This document shows positions 18,875 to 28,523 of a DNA stretch of 64,000 nucleotides, piece after piece (position 1 is the stretch's first letter; each line of letters begins with the position of its first letter). The position numbers and the translations under genes are program-made. Source of the stretch: Lysobacterales bacterium 66-474 (GTDB lineage: Bacteria > Pseudomonadota > Gammaproteobacteria > Xanthomonadales > Rhodanobacteraceae); the NCBI GenBank assembly GCA_001899805.1, contig MKWP01000014.1, positions 62,001-126,000 on the forward strand. The letters are read 5' to 3'. The notes beneath the pieces were generated by a model. It saw only the letters and a list, made by a program, of their open reading frames with translations, was not told where the DNA came from and did not search any database.

Positions 18875-19507
18875 GTGAACGTGCTGGTATTCGGGGCATC
18901 GGGTGCAACGGGGCGCGAGGTGGTCAGGCGGGCACTCGACCGCGGGCACGCGGTTCGTGCGTTCGTTCGCGATCCCGGCAAATTCGGGATCAGGCATGCC
19001 AGCCTTGCCTTGGCAGTTGGCGACGCGACGGAGTACGCGTCGGTGGAGCGTGGAGTCAGGGATGTCGATGCCGTCGCGTGTGCACTCGGTTCCGGCAATT
19101 CCCTGGGCTCGCATCCGGCCTTGACCGATGGCGTCCGGAACATCATTCGGGCGATGGAGCACGCGGGCGTGCCCCGGTTCGTCTATTTGTCGATGCTTGG
19201 TGTCGCCGGCAGCGGCAGGCAGCTGGGTCTGGTGGACAGGTACATCGTGTTGCCGCTGCTGTTGCGCAACGTGATGAATGATCACGCGCGGGAGGAGGCA
19301 CTCATCAAGCGCAGCGCGCTGGATTGGGTGATCGTGCGTCCGCCGCGATTGACGAACGGGCCGTACACGGGAAGATATCGAAGTGGCGAGGGTGTCAGGG
19401 AGAAGTCTCTTCTCGCATCCATCTCGCGCGCCGACGTGGCGGATTTCATGGTGAAGCAGTTGACGGACGATCGCCATGTGCATGAAACACCGGCGGTACT
19501 CGGCTGA
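18875..19507 (+). CDS. NAD(P)-binding, SDR-like reductase (NmrA/YwnB type)
   Basis: 210 residues with a GTG start and GGAG 8 nt upstream. The Rossmann motif VFGASGATGREVVRRALDRG at residues 5-24 and the segments VYLSMLGVAGSG and DWVIVRPPRLTNGPYTGRYR identify the atypical SDR group that includes YwnB, YhfK and biliverdin-reductase-like proteins. The catalytic YxxxK of classical SDRs is absent, as usual in this group, so it may be a quinone/flavin reductase or a redox sensor. It is transcribed away from the GNAT-marR operon and shares the palindromic operator, so it is probably part of the same regulon. Confidence 0.85.
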   Translation: MNVLVFGASGATGREVVRRALDRGHAVRAFVRDPGKFGIRHASLALAVGDATEYASVERGVRDVDAVACALGSGNSLGSHPALTDGVRNIIRAMEHAGVPRFVYLSMLGVAGSGRQLGLVDRYIVLPLLLRNVMNDHAREEALIKRSALDWVIVRPPRLTNGPYTGRYRSGEGVREKSLLASISRADVADFMVKQLTDDRHVHETPAVLG

Positions 19508-19575
19508 CTGCTGGCCATGCAGTCGCCGGCGGCGCGGAACATTTCAACCCAGGAAACCTTGATCGATCCCCATCC

Positions 19576-19690
19576 TCGTCATTTCCGCGAAGGCGGGAAT
19601 CCAGTGCCTTGGTTCGTATTCTGTTGATCTACAAAAACACTGGATTCCGGGTTCCGCCACGATGTAGCCGTGGCGGCCCCGGAATGACGA
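19576..19690. repeat. Intergenic inverted repeat of the CGTCATTCC...GGAATGACG family
   Basis: The left arm TCGTCATTTCCGCGAAGG runs into GGGAATCCAGTG, and the right arm CACTGGATTCCGGG ends in CCCCGGAATGACGA. The whole can fold into one long imperfect hairpin. Related copies lie at 50801-50892, 59068-59198 and, in tandem, 61656-61768. It sits between the reductase gene and a small membrane protein gene. Confidence 0.85.
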
Positions 19691-19757
19691 GAAAAATCAA
19701 CACGCCGGTTCGAGGACAACCCTCGTGCAGCTCATCCGATTCACCTCAGGAGGTTTC

Positions 19758-20141
19758 ATGAAGATCGCGATCATCGCTTCCCGTGTGCTGCTCGGCGTTT
19801 CCGGAGTGGCACTGTTGTTGCTCGGCATTCTGTTCTGGACCGGCCATGCCTTGACGCTGGTTCCATTGCACATGTTGTTGGGGGCGCTGCTGGTCCTGAG
19901 CATGTGGATGCTGGTGGCGATCAGTCTGCATGCCCGGACTGCTATGGGTTTCGCCGCGGTCGTGCTGGCGTGGAGCTTGATCGTGCCGTTGCTCGGCATG
20001 ACACAAATGCAATTGTTGCCGGGCAGCGGGCACTGGATGATCCAGGTCCTGCATCTGCTGGTCGGCATCGCGGCCATGGGTCTGGGCGGCGTGCTCGCCA
20101 AGCGCTTGACCGCGCAGCAAGCCCGGGACGTCATGGCCTGA
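19758..20141 (+). CDS. Small four-helix membrane protein, unknown function
   Basis: 127 residues with a strong AGGAGG 4 nt before the ATG. Four hydrophobic stretches are evident: RVLLGVSGVALLLLGILFW, LHMLLGALLVLSMWMLVAIS, MGFAAVVLAWSLIVPLLGM and WMIQVLHLLVGIAAMGLGGV. The inner-membrane topology is probably four transmembrane helices with a short basic C-terminus. I do not recognise a named family. It is isolated between a repeat element and the convergent DUF4440-type gene, so context gives no hint of its role. Confidence 0.8.
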   Translation: MKIAIIASRVLLGVSGVALLLLGILFWTGHALTLVPLHMLLGALLVLSMWMLVAISLHARTAMGFAAVVLAWSLIVPLLGMTQMQLLPGSGHWMIQVLHLLVGIAAMGLGGVLAKRLTAQQARDVMA

Positions 20142-20165
20142 ATCCTCGCAGGACCCGTTGCGTTG

Positions 20166-20651
20166 CTATTTGGCAGTCTTGCTGTGCTGGGAATAGATCG
20201 CGTGCCAACCGCCATCGCGATAAACGAAAACGTCGGATGACATGACGTGTCCGGTCTTTGGATCGGAGAACGAGAGAATGGCCACGTCGCCCTGCATCAC
20301 GACCGACTTGCGGGTGGGGTGGGCCTTGAGCCAGGCGTCCACTTGCTTGCGCATCTTGTCCGAACCGCGGTTGCGTGCTGCGCCGGCCAGGATCTTCTGC
20401 TTGTCCGCGGGCTTGCCGTCCGCGCTGATCGAACGATATTCCGGCAGCAGCATCGCATCCAGCCACGCGGTATCGCCGCTCATCTCGGCTTCCATCCAGT
20501 GATCGTCGACGGCGATCACGGCAGCCGTGGTCTTGGCGTTTTCGTCGGCTTGCCCATTGGCGTCTGCCGCAACGGCCGGCATGCCGGTGGCGACGATGCC
20601 CGGCAACACGAGGCCGAAACATGCGGAAAGGATGCGTTCGCGTGCGGTCAT
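20166..20651 (-). CDS. Exported DUF4440/NTF2-like protein
   Basis: 161 residues starting at an ATG preceded by AGGAA. A signal peptide is visible (RILSACFGLVLPGIVATG then MPAVAAD, cleavage near residue 29). The mature part has the DUF4440 pattern: an N-terminal helix with VDDHWMEAEMSGDTAWLDAM, then LLPEYRSISADGKPADKQKI and two C-terminal strands KSVVMQGDVAILSFSD and DVFVYRDGGWHAIYSQHSK. Such proteins are SnoaL-fold dimers with unknown or ligand-binding roles. It is convergent with the small membrane protein and divergent from the histidine kinase gene. Confidence 0.82.
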   Translation of the reverse strand: MTARERILSACFGLVLPGIVATGMPAVAADANGQADENAKTTAAVIAVDDHWMEAEMSGDTAWLDAMLLPEYRSISADGKPADKQKILAGAARNRGSDKMRKQVDAWLKAHPTRKSVVMQGDVAILSFSDPKTGHVMSSDVFVYRDGGWHAIYSQHSKTAK

Positions 20652-20773
20652 CGGATTTCCTGATCGTTGGCGGGATTGCCCGCGTGGCAGCGTGCGCGAT
20701 GCGCGCAATCCATGCAGCCGCGGCGTGACGAGCGCCATCCTGATCGTGACAAGCGGTCGCGCCGGCATGATGA

Positions 20774-21949
20774 ATGGATGGGCCTTCCATCTTCGATGCG
20801 AGGCAATCAAACTTCAGGCCCGGAACCGCTTCCCGTCGACCCATGCAGGCAGTCGAGAACGCCGGCTCGCGCCGAATCAAGACGATCGCCGTGGCGTTCG
20901 GATTCTGGACGCTGCTGGGCCTGTCGTACGCGGTGAGTGCGGGGTTGTCCGCGTCCAGCGAAGGCGAGGCGCCCAACTGGGGCAGGATGTTCACGTGGTA
21001 TCTCGCCAGTTTCTGGCTGTGGATGCTGCTGGCTCCGCTGGTTGCCCGGCTCGGGCAGAAAACCGCCGGCGTGGGTTGGGACCGCTTCTGCCTCGTGCAT
21101 GTACCTGCAAGCATCGCGCTGGCGCTGGTGCAGGTACTGGCGCGCGTCGGGGTGTTCTGGATCATCTGGCGCTCGGACATCACCACGGCCCACACGTTCG
21201 GCGGCTACCTGCAGCACGAATTCGTGTTCAATTTCTACTTTGCGCAATTGACTTATTGGGTCGTCCTGGCCGTGTCGCGCGGCATGGATTCGCGGCGCCA
21301 CCTGCGCGACGAGCGGTTGCGCAACGCGCGGCTGGAAACGCAACTCGCGCAATCGCAGTTGCAATCGTTGCGCATGCAATTGCAGCCGCATTTCCTGTTC
21401 AACACGTTGAACGCGATTTCGGCGCTGGCGCTGGCCGATCCGTTGCAGGCGCGACTGATGATCGCGCGCCTGGGCGACCTGTTGCGCCTCACGCTGGAGG
21501 AGCGCCACGCACAACAGGTGTCGCTGGCGCGTGAACTGGAATTCGTGCGCGGTTATCTGGACATCCAGCGCATACGCTTTCGCGATCGCCTGGAAACACG
21601 GATCGACGCGAGCGACGAGGCATTGCGCGCCGCGGTGCCCAACATGATCCTGCAACCCCTCGTGGAAAACGCGCTGCGGCACGGACTGTCGAACAAGACC
21701 TCACGCGGCAACCTGTGCATCGAGGCGATTCGGGATGACGAGCACCTGTGCCTGCGCGTCGAGGACGACGGCGCCGGGCTGCCGCCGGGCGGCGGAACCG
21801 AAGGCGTGGGCCTGGGCAATACACGCACGCGGCTCGGGATGTTGTTCGGCGAAGCGGCGCGACTGGAACTGGGTCCACGCGCAGGCGGCGGCACGCGCGC
21901 GGAACTGCGCTTTCCGTATCAAGTGCACGTCGAAGCGGCCGCGGAATGA
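20774..21949 (+). CDS. LytS-type sensor histidine kinase (YehU/AlgZ-like)
   Basis: 391 residues from the ATG at 20774; an ATG at 20843 is a possible alternative, and neither has a strong Shine-Dalgarno sequence. Four hydrophobic helices cover about residues 37-170. They are followed by the His_kinase phospho-acceptor motif QLQPHFLFNTLNAISALA and the HATPase N-box NMILQPLVENALRHGLS and G-box VEDDGAGLPPGGG. There is no recognisable extracytoplasmic sensor domain, so the signal is probably sensed in the membrane. It shares an ATGA overlap with the LytTR response regulator, its cognate partner, and lies upstream of three PD40 genes. Confidence 0.93.
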   Translation: MDGPSIFDARQSNFRPGTASRRPMQAVENAGSRRIKTIAVAFGFWTLLGLSYAVSAGLSASSEGEAPNWGRMFTWYLASFWLWMLLAPLVARLGQKTAGVGWDRFCLVHVPASIALALVQVLARVGVFWIIWRSDITTAHTFGGYLQHEFVFNFYFAQLTYWVVLAVSRGMDSRRHLRDERLRNARLETQLAQSQLQSLRMQLQPHFLFNTLNAISALALADPLQARLMIARLGDLLRLTLEERHAQQVSLARELEFVRGYLDIQRIRFRDRLETRIDASDEALRAAVPNMILQPLVENALRHGLSNKTSRGNLCIEAIRDDEHLCLRVEDDGAGLPPGGGTEGVGLGNTRTRLGMLFGEAARLELGPRAGGGTRAELRFPYQVHVEAAAE

Positions 21950-22701
21950 ACATGCCCGGCATCCGCGCGTTGCTGGTGGACGACGAGGTGCTCGCCCGTC
22001 TCGCGTTGCGGCAGGCGCTGGAATCGCATCCCGACGTGACCATCGTCGGCGAGTGCGGCAATGCCGCCGAAGCGCTGCAGGCGATCGGTGTGCTGCACCC
22101 GGATTTGCTGTTCCTCGACATCCGCATGCCGGGCATGGACGGCTTCAAACTGCTGCATGAAATCAAGCCCGAGGTGTTGCCGATGGTGGTATTCGCCACG
22201 GCTTTCGGGCAGCACGCGCTGCGCGCGTTCGACGCCGATGCGCTGGACTACTTGCTGAAACCGATCGACCAGGCGCGTTTCGACAAGACCATGGAGCGGG
22301 TGCGCCAGCGCTGGCGCGGATTGCAACGCCCCGAACCGTCCGGATTTGCGGAGCAAGGCGACGGCCGTTGGCTGCAACGGATCAGCGTGCACGTCGGCGA
22401 GCACATCCGCGTGATCGCCGTCGACACGATCGACTGGATCCGCGCCGAAGGCAATTACGTTCGCATCCGCGCCGAGGGAACGATCCATCTGCATCGCGAC
22501 ACGATGCGGCGTCTGCAGGGCACGCTCGATCCCGCGCGGTTCCTGCGCATCCATCGCGGCGTGATCGTCAACGTGGAACGCGTGCACGAGGTGCACCCGT
22601 TGTTCAACGGCAATGCCGAGATCGTGCTGCACGACGGCACCCGGCTGGGCTTGAGCCGGCGTTTCCGCGCCGGCGCACGCCAGGCGCTCGGCCTGCGTTG
22701 A
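21946..22701 (+). CDS. LytTR-family response regulator
   Basis: 251 residues. The receiver domain (1-120) has DDE at residues 12-14 and the phospho-acceptor D58 in FLDIRMPGMDG, plus the switch Lys in DYLLKPID. The LytTR DNA-binding domain (about 145-245) shows IDWIRAEGNYVRIRAEG, RFLRIHRGVIVNVERVHEV and the end LGLSRRFR. LytTR proteins bind direct repeats upstream of targets, often for cell-surface or secreted products. The start codon overlaps the kinase stop by 4 bp. The next three genes in the same direction encode exported beta-propellers and are the obvious candidate targets. Confidence 0.95.
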   Translation: MNMPGIRALLVDDEVLARLALRQALESHPDVTIVGECGNAAEALQAIGVLHPDLLFLDIRMPGMDGFKLLHEIKPEVLPMVVFATAFGQHALRAFDADALDYLLKPIDQARFDKTMERVRQRWRGLQRPEPSGFAEQGDGRWLQRISVHVGEHIRVIAVDTIDWIRAEGNYVRIRAEGTIHLHRDTMRRLQGTLDPARFLRIHRGVIVNVERVHEVHPLFNGNAEIVLHDGTRLGLSRRFRAGARQALGLR

Positions 22702-22741
22702 CCGCCCGCCACGCCTGCACGACCGCTCGTCGAAGCACGGG

Positions 22742-22761
22742 CGATGTTTGCCACAACATCG
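22742..22761. other. Short perfect hairpin after the LytTR gene
   Basis: CGATGTT and AACATCG pair around TGCCAC. No T-run follows in either direction. It lies between the two-component genes and the first PD40 gene, so it may be a weak terminator or a regulator site. The evidence does not choose between these. Confidence 0.35.
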
Positions 22762-22826
22762 TCGCCCCGCGGTGCGTGCATCGGCAGAGTCGCGAACCTC
22801 CGTACCGCAACGCGAGGTTCCGCACG

Positions 22827-23855
22827 ATGCTTGCCACGACACCGAGGAAAAATCCAGGACTCAGGTCGACCGCCGCGATCCTGCTTGGTGCGGGATTGAT
22901 GTGCGCGGCCGTTGCGCAGGCGGAGACCCCCGCTTCCGCGCAGCCGCAGGTCTTTGCGCCGGGCGTGATCTCGGGGCCGGCCAGCGATGCCGCCGCCGCC
23001 TTCGCGCCGGATGCACGCACGGTCTACTTCTTCCGCAGCAACGGCGAGGATTACGACATCATGGTGTCGCACCTTGACGGCGTGCACTGGTCGAGTCCGC
23101 GTATTGCTTCGTTCTCCGGCCATTGGCGTGATCTCGAACCGGCCATGGCGCCGGATGGTTCCTATTTGATCTTTGCGTCGAGCCGGCCACTCGACGGCAG
23201 CGGCAAGCCCATCGACGGACATTGGGGCGGCAAGTTGCACGTGGGACGGGGTGGCCATTTGTGGCGGGTGAATCGGGACGGTTCGGGTTGGAGCAAACCC
23301 GTGTTGCTGCCCGATACCGTGAACCGTTGGGATTCGACCTTCAGTCCTGCCGTGGCCCGCGACGGCAGCGTGTACTTCATGGCCGCCACCGGCAAGCAGG
23401 GACACTTCCAGTTGTATTGCGCCGAGTTCAGGAACGGTGCGTACCAGCCGGCACACCTGCTGCCGTTCAGTGTTGGCGAATGGGGTGGGGTGGACCCGGC
23501 CGTTGCACCGGACCAATCGTTCATCGTCTTCGCATCCAATCGTCCACCAGCACCGACCAGCCGATCCGATGTCTTCATTGCATTGCGCAACGGCAACGGT
23601 CGCTGGAGCGAGCCCGTCGACCTGCGGCCGGTCATCCACAACACGGACGGCATCGACGAACTGCGCCTGGGTCCGGATGGGCACACGCTCTACTTCACCA
23701 GCGGGCAAGTCGTCGCGCCCGCGTATCCCAAGAGCCTCGAAGCCAGCGAACGCGGCTTGCAACAAATGCAGGCATGGAACAACGGCAAGGACAACATCTG
23801 GAAGGTCGATCTCGCGCCGTGGTTGTCGCGTCATCGGCAAGCGCCGGGCCGATGA
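22827..23855 (+). CDS. Exported PD40/TolB-like beta-propeller protein (first of three paralogues)
   Basis: 342 residues. The signal peptide ends near AQA at about residue 35 (AAILLGAGLMCAAVAQA). The mature part repeats the WD40-like beta-propeller (PD40) strand motif: FAPDARTVYFFRSNGEDYDI, EPAMAPDGSYLIFASSRP, DPAVAPDQSFIVFASNRP and LRLGPDGHTLYFTSG. Such propellers bind ligands or partner proteins in the periplasm, as TolB does, and no enzymatic residues are evident. Two similar genes follow in tandem, and the LytS/LytTR pair lies immediately upstream, suggesting a common regulon. GAGG precedes the ATG by about 10 nt. Confidence 0.85.
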   Translation: MLATTPRKNPGLRSTAAILLGAGLMCAAVAQAETPASAQPQVFAPGVISGPASDAAAAFAPDARTVYFFRSNGEDYDIMVSHLDGVHWSSPRIASFSGHWRDLEPAMAPDGSYLIFASSRPLDGSGKPIDGHWGGKLHVGRGGHLWRVNRDGSGWSKPVLLPDTVNRWDSTFSPAVARDGSVYFMAATGKQGHFQLYCAEFRNGAYQPAHLLPFSVGEWGGVDPAVAPDQSFIVFASNRPPAPTSRSDVFIALRNGNGRWSEPVDLRPVIHNTDGIDELRLGPDGHTLYFTSGQVVAPAYPKSLEASERGLQQMQAWNNGKDNIWKVDLAPWLSRHRQAPGR

Positions 23856-24041
23856 GTTTTTTGACGAATCGTCCGGAGTTCCCGTCGTCGTTTGCGGCTT
23901 GCTGTCGCATGGAAGAGCGCGTGCGCGCCGTTCGTCACCGGTCCCGTTCCGCTTGTCACGGGCGAGTGCCGTTCGCGGCAAATGCGAGGCGCCGTTCGTG
24001 CGCGACGAATAGCCTGTGGGGGAACATGGCGCAAGGATGAA

Positions 24042-25028
24042 ATGGGCATGCAACGTTCGGTCTTGCTGTCGATGTGTGGATTGGTATCGCTGTTCCCGGC
24101 ATGCGGCGCGGCGACCGCCGCACCTCCCCCACCGCATGTTTTCGCGCCGGGCACGATTTCCTCCGCCGCCGGCGCGGATTGCGCCACCTTCATGCCCGAC
24201 GGCAAGACCGTTTTTTTCCATCAGCAACCGTGGTCGATCGGGATGATCATGGTGTCGCACGAGGTCGACGGGCATTGGTCGACGCCGGAGATCGCATCGT
24301 TTTCCGGGATCTGGAGCGACCACGATCCGGCGCTGGCCCCGGACGGTTCGTTCATGGTGTTCCCGTCCAACCGCCCCGATGCTCCGGGCAGCGCGCCGGT
24401 GCACGGCGGCCACTTGTGGCGCGTGGATCGCACGGGCGATGGCTGGAGCGCGCCGGTCCGGCTGCCCGACACCGTCAACTTCGGAACGTACATCTTCGCG
24501 CCGGGCATCGCTGCCAATCGCGACCTGTATTTCCAGAGCCGCGACAACCCGTCACATCCATTCCATCTCTACCGTTCGGCATGGCGCGACGGGCAGTACC
24601 AAAAATCCGTGCGCCTGGATTTGATGCCGGACGGCATGCACGAACTCGATCCTGCCATCGCGCCGGACCAGTCCTTCATCGTGTTCGATGCCGGCAAGAA
24701 TGGCGGCGATCAAGCCGATCACCTCTTCATCGCCTTACGCGAGGGCGACGGCTGGGGCAGGGCGATCGACCTCGGCGATGCCATCGACGCCTACCAGCCT
24801 TGGGGCGCGCATCTCGGTCCGGATGGCACCACGCTGTATTTCACCGGCAGCCATGGCACGACGGCAACGTGGCCACGCACCCGTGCCGAGGCCGAACGCG
24901 ATCTTGCCCGCGCGCGTGCGTGGGACAACGGCGTCGACCATATCTACAGCATTTCGCTTGCGCCGTGGCTGGATGCGCACCGCAAAGCCGCGACGGTGCG
25001 GGACACGCCGAGCGCCTCCGGCTCGTGA
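24042..25028 (+). CDS. Exported PD40/TolB-like beta-propeller protein (second paralogue)
   Basis: 328 residues from an ATG 5 nt after AAGG; an ATG two codons later is equally readable. The N-terminal hydrophobic segment VLLSMCGLVSLFPACGAATA is a signal peptide; FPAC is a poor lipobox, so lipidation is doubtful. PD40 strands include CATFMPDGKTVFFHQQ, DHDPALAPDGSFMVFPSNRP, LDPAIAPDQSFIVFDAG and LGPDGTTLYFTGSHG. It aligns in order with its neighbours (the IASFSG.W.D.(D/E)PA block is shared), so the three arose by tandem duplication. Function unknown; presumably periplasmic. Confidence 0.85.
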   Translation: MGMQRSVLLSMCGLVSLFPACGAATAAPPPPHVFAPGTISSAAGADCATFMPDGKTVFFHQQPWSIGMIMVSHEVDGHWSTPEIASFSGIWSDHDPALAPDGSFMVFPSNRPDAPGSAPVHGGHLWRVDRTGDGWSAPVRLPDTVNFGTYIFAPGIAANRDLYFQSRDNPSHPFHLYRSAWRDGQYQKSVRLDLMPDGMHELDPAIAPDQSFIVFDAGKNGGDQADHLFIALREGDGWGRAIDLGDAIDAYQPWGAHLGPDGTTLYFTGSHGTTATWPRTRAEAERDLARARAWDNGVDHIYSISLAPWLDAHRKAATVRDTPSASGS

Positions 25029-25105
25029 CCGGAGCGCCGCCATGAAATCGCACTGCGTGCTTTTGTCCGCGAGCGCGCCGTCGGGCATTGAATCAGGGAG
25101 TACAC

Positions 25106-26023
25106 ATGAAGCGTTTCGTCACGATTGCCTGCGGTCTCTGTCTGGTCGGCGCAGCCGCATTCCGGCCAGCGATCGCATTGTCCCTGCAAACGCCAGGCAG
25201 AGCGCCGCAGAAGGTCACGCTGGGCGGCGTCATCCACCCGGACAGCGATGACACGCTGGCGTTCACGCCCGACGGCAGTACGGTGTTCTTCGACCGCAGC
25301 CACGGCAAGCACAAGACCATCATGGTCACGCACAAGCGGGACGGCCGTTGGGCCAAGCCGCGGAGTGCGGGCTTTTCGGGAACGTGGTACGACCAGGATC
25401 CGGCGCTGTCGCCGGACGGTTCCTGCATCGTATTCAGCTCCGACCGCCCGGTTGCCGCGGGTGGCAAGCCGCTGGTCCGCACTGTCGCCGGCAAGACCTA
25501 CCATGGCGCCAACCTGTGGAAGGTGGCTCGCGAAGGGAGTGGCTGGGGTCGACCCGTTTGGCTGGGTGGGGTCGTCAATGCCACGCCATTTCTGGTTTCC
25601 CCGAGCATCGCCGCGGACGGCACGCTGTATTTCATCCGGCACGGCGATGATGGCGCGATGCACATCTACCGTTCGCGGCTGGCGGGCGGGAAATACCTTC
25701 CGCCTGCCCGCGTGATGATCGGCGATCCGGCGGTCTCGACCCACGATCCCGCGATCGCGCCGGATGGCTCGTTCATCGTGTTCGGCTACGGCAAGACGAC
25801 CGCCGGGTTGTGGCGCCTCAGCATCGCCTTCCACGAGGGCGATCGCTGGAGTGAGCCTGTCGACCTGGGCGATGCGGTCAACGGCATCGGCCCGTGGGGT
25901 TCGCACGTGATGCCGGATGGGCATACGCTCACCTTTACCGGCGACTCGGGCGTTTACCGCCTTTCGCTGCAGCCGTGGCTGCAAAACCACCCGGAAGCAA
26001 GGCAGGCCAGCGCTTCGCGCTGA
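25106..26023 (+). CDS. Exported PD40/TolB-like beta-propeller protein (third paralogue)
   Basis: 305 residues with AGGGAG about 5 nt before the ATG. The signal peptide FVTIACGLCLVGAAAFRPAI leads into propeller strands DTLAFTPDGSTVFFDRSHG, QDPALSPDGSCIVFSSDRP, HDPAIAPDGSFIVFGYGKTT and VMPDGHTLTFTGDSG. It lacks the C-terminal extension of the first two copies and ends at SLQPWLQNHPEARQ. Like them it is probably periplasmic and without catalytic residues. The gap to the second copy is 77 bp, long enough for its own promoter but compatible with cotranscription. Confidence 0.85.
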   Translation: MKRFVTIACGLCLVGAAAFRPAIALSLQTPGRAPQKVTLGGVIHPDSDDTLAFTPDGSTVFFDRSHGKHKTIMVTHKRDGRWAKPRSAGFSGTWYDQDPALSPDGSCIVFSSDRPVAAGGKPLVRTVAGKTYHGANLWKVAREGSGWGRPVWLGGVVNATPFLVSPSIAADGTLYFIRHGDDGAMHIYRSRLAGGKYLPPARVMIGDPAVSTHDPAIAPDGSFIVFGYGKTTAGLWRLSIAFHEGDRWSEPVDLGDAVNGIGPWGSHVMPDGHTLTFTGDSGVYRLSLQPWLQNHPEARQASASR

Positions 26024-26131
26024 CGGCGTTTGTCGGACTCGGCGGGACCATGCCGACCCTCGTGTTGCGATGCAGCTTGACGCGTGTCGGACTCGCGTCC
26101 AGCATTCGCGCACTTCACGGGGAGGTGTGCC

Positions 26132-26713
26132 ATGCGTATCGCAGTCGCGGCGCTGTTCGGCGCCATCGTGATTTTCCTCTGGCAGTTCGTCTCGCACATG
26201 TTGCTGCCGATCGGCGAAATGGGATTTCGCGCACCGCAGAATGAGAGCGTGGTCCTGCAGGCGGCGAGCAGCGGGTTGCAGGCTCCGGGCGTGTATCTGC
26301 TGCCCTGGCTGGCGCCCGAGAAGATGAACGACCCGGCGGCGGTGAAGGACTGGACCGACCGGGCGAAACAGAACCCGTTCCTGTTCGTGGTGGTCGCCCC
26401 GCCCAACACCCTCGTTACCAGCATGGTTCCGGAACTGGCCCGGCAATTCGTGATCAACCTGCTGGGTGCGCTGCTGGTCGCGTTCCTGCTCGCGGCAACC
26501 GCGTGGGGGTTCGGCATGCGCGTACTGGGCGCGGCGATCTTCGGCGTGTTCGGCTGGCTGCTCGACATCGTGCCGTTGTGGAACTGGTACAAATTCCCGA
26601 CCGATTACATGATCGGCAACTTGCTCGACCAGGGCATCGGCTGGCTGCTGGCAGGCGTCGTGATCGCGTGGTGGCTGGGCCGCCGACGCGCGAGGCGCGC
26701 GATCACGCTCTGA
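26132..26713 (+). CDS. Inner-membrane protein of unknown function
   Basis: 193 residues with GGGGAGG before the ATG. One N-terminal transmembrane helix (RIAVAALFGAIVIFLWQFVS) precedes a soluble loop of about 95 residues containing PGVYLLPWLAPEKM. Three hydrophobic segments follow toward the C-terminus (LLGALLVAFLLAATAWGFG, GAAIFGVFGWLLDIVPLWNW and IGWLLAGVVIAWWLG). It ends with an Arg-rich cytoplasmic tail. I do not assign a family with confidence. It lies between the PD40 cluster and serS in the same direction. Confidence 0.78.
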   Translation: MRIAVAALFGAIVIFLWQFVSHMLLPIGEMGFRAPQNESVVLQAASSGLQAPGVYLLPWLAPEKMNDPAAVKDWTDRAKQNPFLFVVVAPPNTLVTSMVPELARQFVINLLGALLVAFLLAATAWGFGMRVLGAAIFGVFGWLLDIVPLWNWYKFPTDYMIGNLLDQGIGWLLAGVVIAWWLGRRRARRAITL

Positions 26714-26785
26714 CGGCACTCTTGACCGCGTAGCATCGCCGTGCCGGCGCCGCGCGCCGGCACGTTGGCGCGCGTTCGGCGATAA

Positions 26786-28111
<1,326 letters not shown>

Positions 28112-28170
28112 GGGGCGCGCGGGGATGGGCACAGGCAACAGTCGGAGTGCCTCAATCCTGCATCAGAATA

Positions 28171-28260
28171 GGAAGGGTGGCAGAGTGGTCGAATGCACCG
28201 GACTTGAAATCCGGCAAGAGCGCAAGCTCTTCGTGGGTTCGAATCCCACCCCTTCCGCCA
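28171..28260 (+). tRNA. tRNA-Ser (anticodon UGA), CCA encoded
   Basis: The acceptor arms GGAAGGG (28171-28177) and CCCTTCC (28250-28256) pair perfectly, followed by discriminator G and encoded CCA. The anticodon stem CCGGA/TCCGG encloses a loop with TGA at 28205-28207. A long class II variable arm (AAGAGCGCAAGCTCTT) and the T-loop GGTTCGAATCC are present. It reads UCA and related serine codons. Confidence 0.97.
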
Positions 28261-28473
28261 AATAGGGTTCGACGGATCGGCAGGACAGCCGATCCGTACA
28301 GCGCAGCTGCCCAAAGGGCGAGGTACATGGATGTACCGAGTATCATCCCTTCCTCTCCGCCAATTGGGTTCGACAAATTCGTCTGGAACGAATTTGGACA
28401 GCCGAAGGCTGGCCCCGAGCGGAGCGAGGGGTGAGGCGCATGGACGCGCCGAGCAATCCCACTCCCTCCGCCA
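28261..28473. repeat. Two tandem ~105-bp units that each end in a tRNA-tail copy
   Basis: The encoded tRNA end CCGCCA at 28255-28260 recurs at 28357-28362 and 28468-28473, spacings 102 and 111 bp. After the first two copies comes AATAGGGTTCGAC or ATTGGGTTCGAC. Each unit then holds a first hairpin (CGGATCGGC/GCCGATCCG in unit 1, AAATTCGT/ACGAATTT in unit 2) and a second with an ATGGAT or ATGGAC loop (GGTAC/GTACC, then GGCGC/GCGCC), then a degenerate tRNA 3' end. The arms change in a compensated manner. This looks like serial duplication or integration at the tRNA 3' end. Confidence 0.75.
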
Positions 28474-28523
28474 CTCCCTGAACGTCATACACTGTCGTGC
28501 ATGACCAGTGCGCGAGGTGTGCG

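Noticed and set aside
28264-28473. Possible CRISPR array at regularly spaced repeats after tRNA-Ser
   Set aside because: Only two copies, spacing unequal (102 and 111 bp), the repeat is a tRNA tail, and no cas genes are present.
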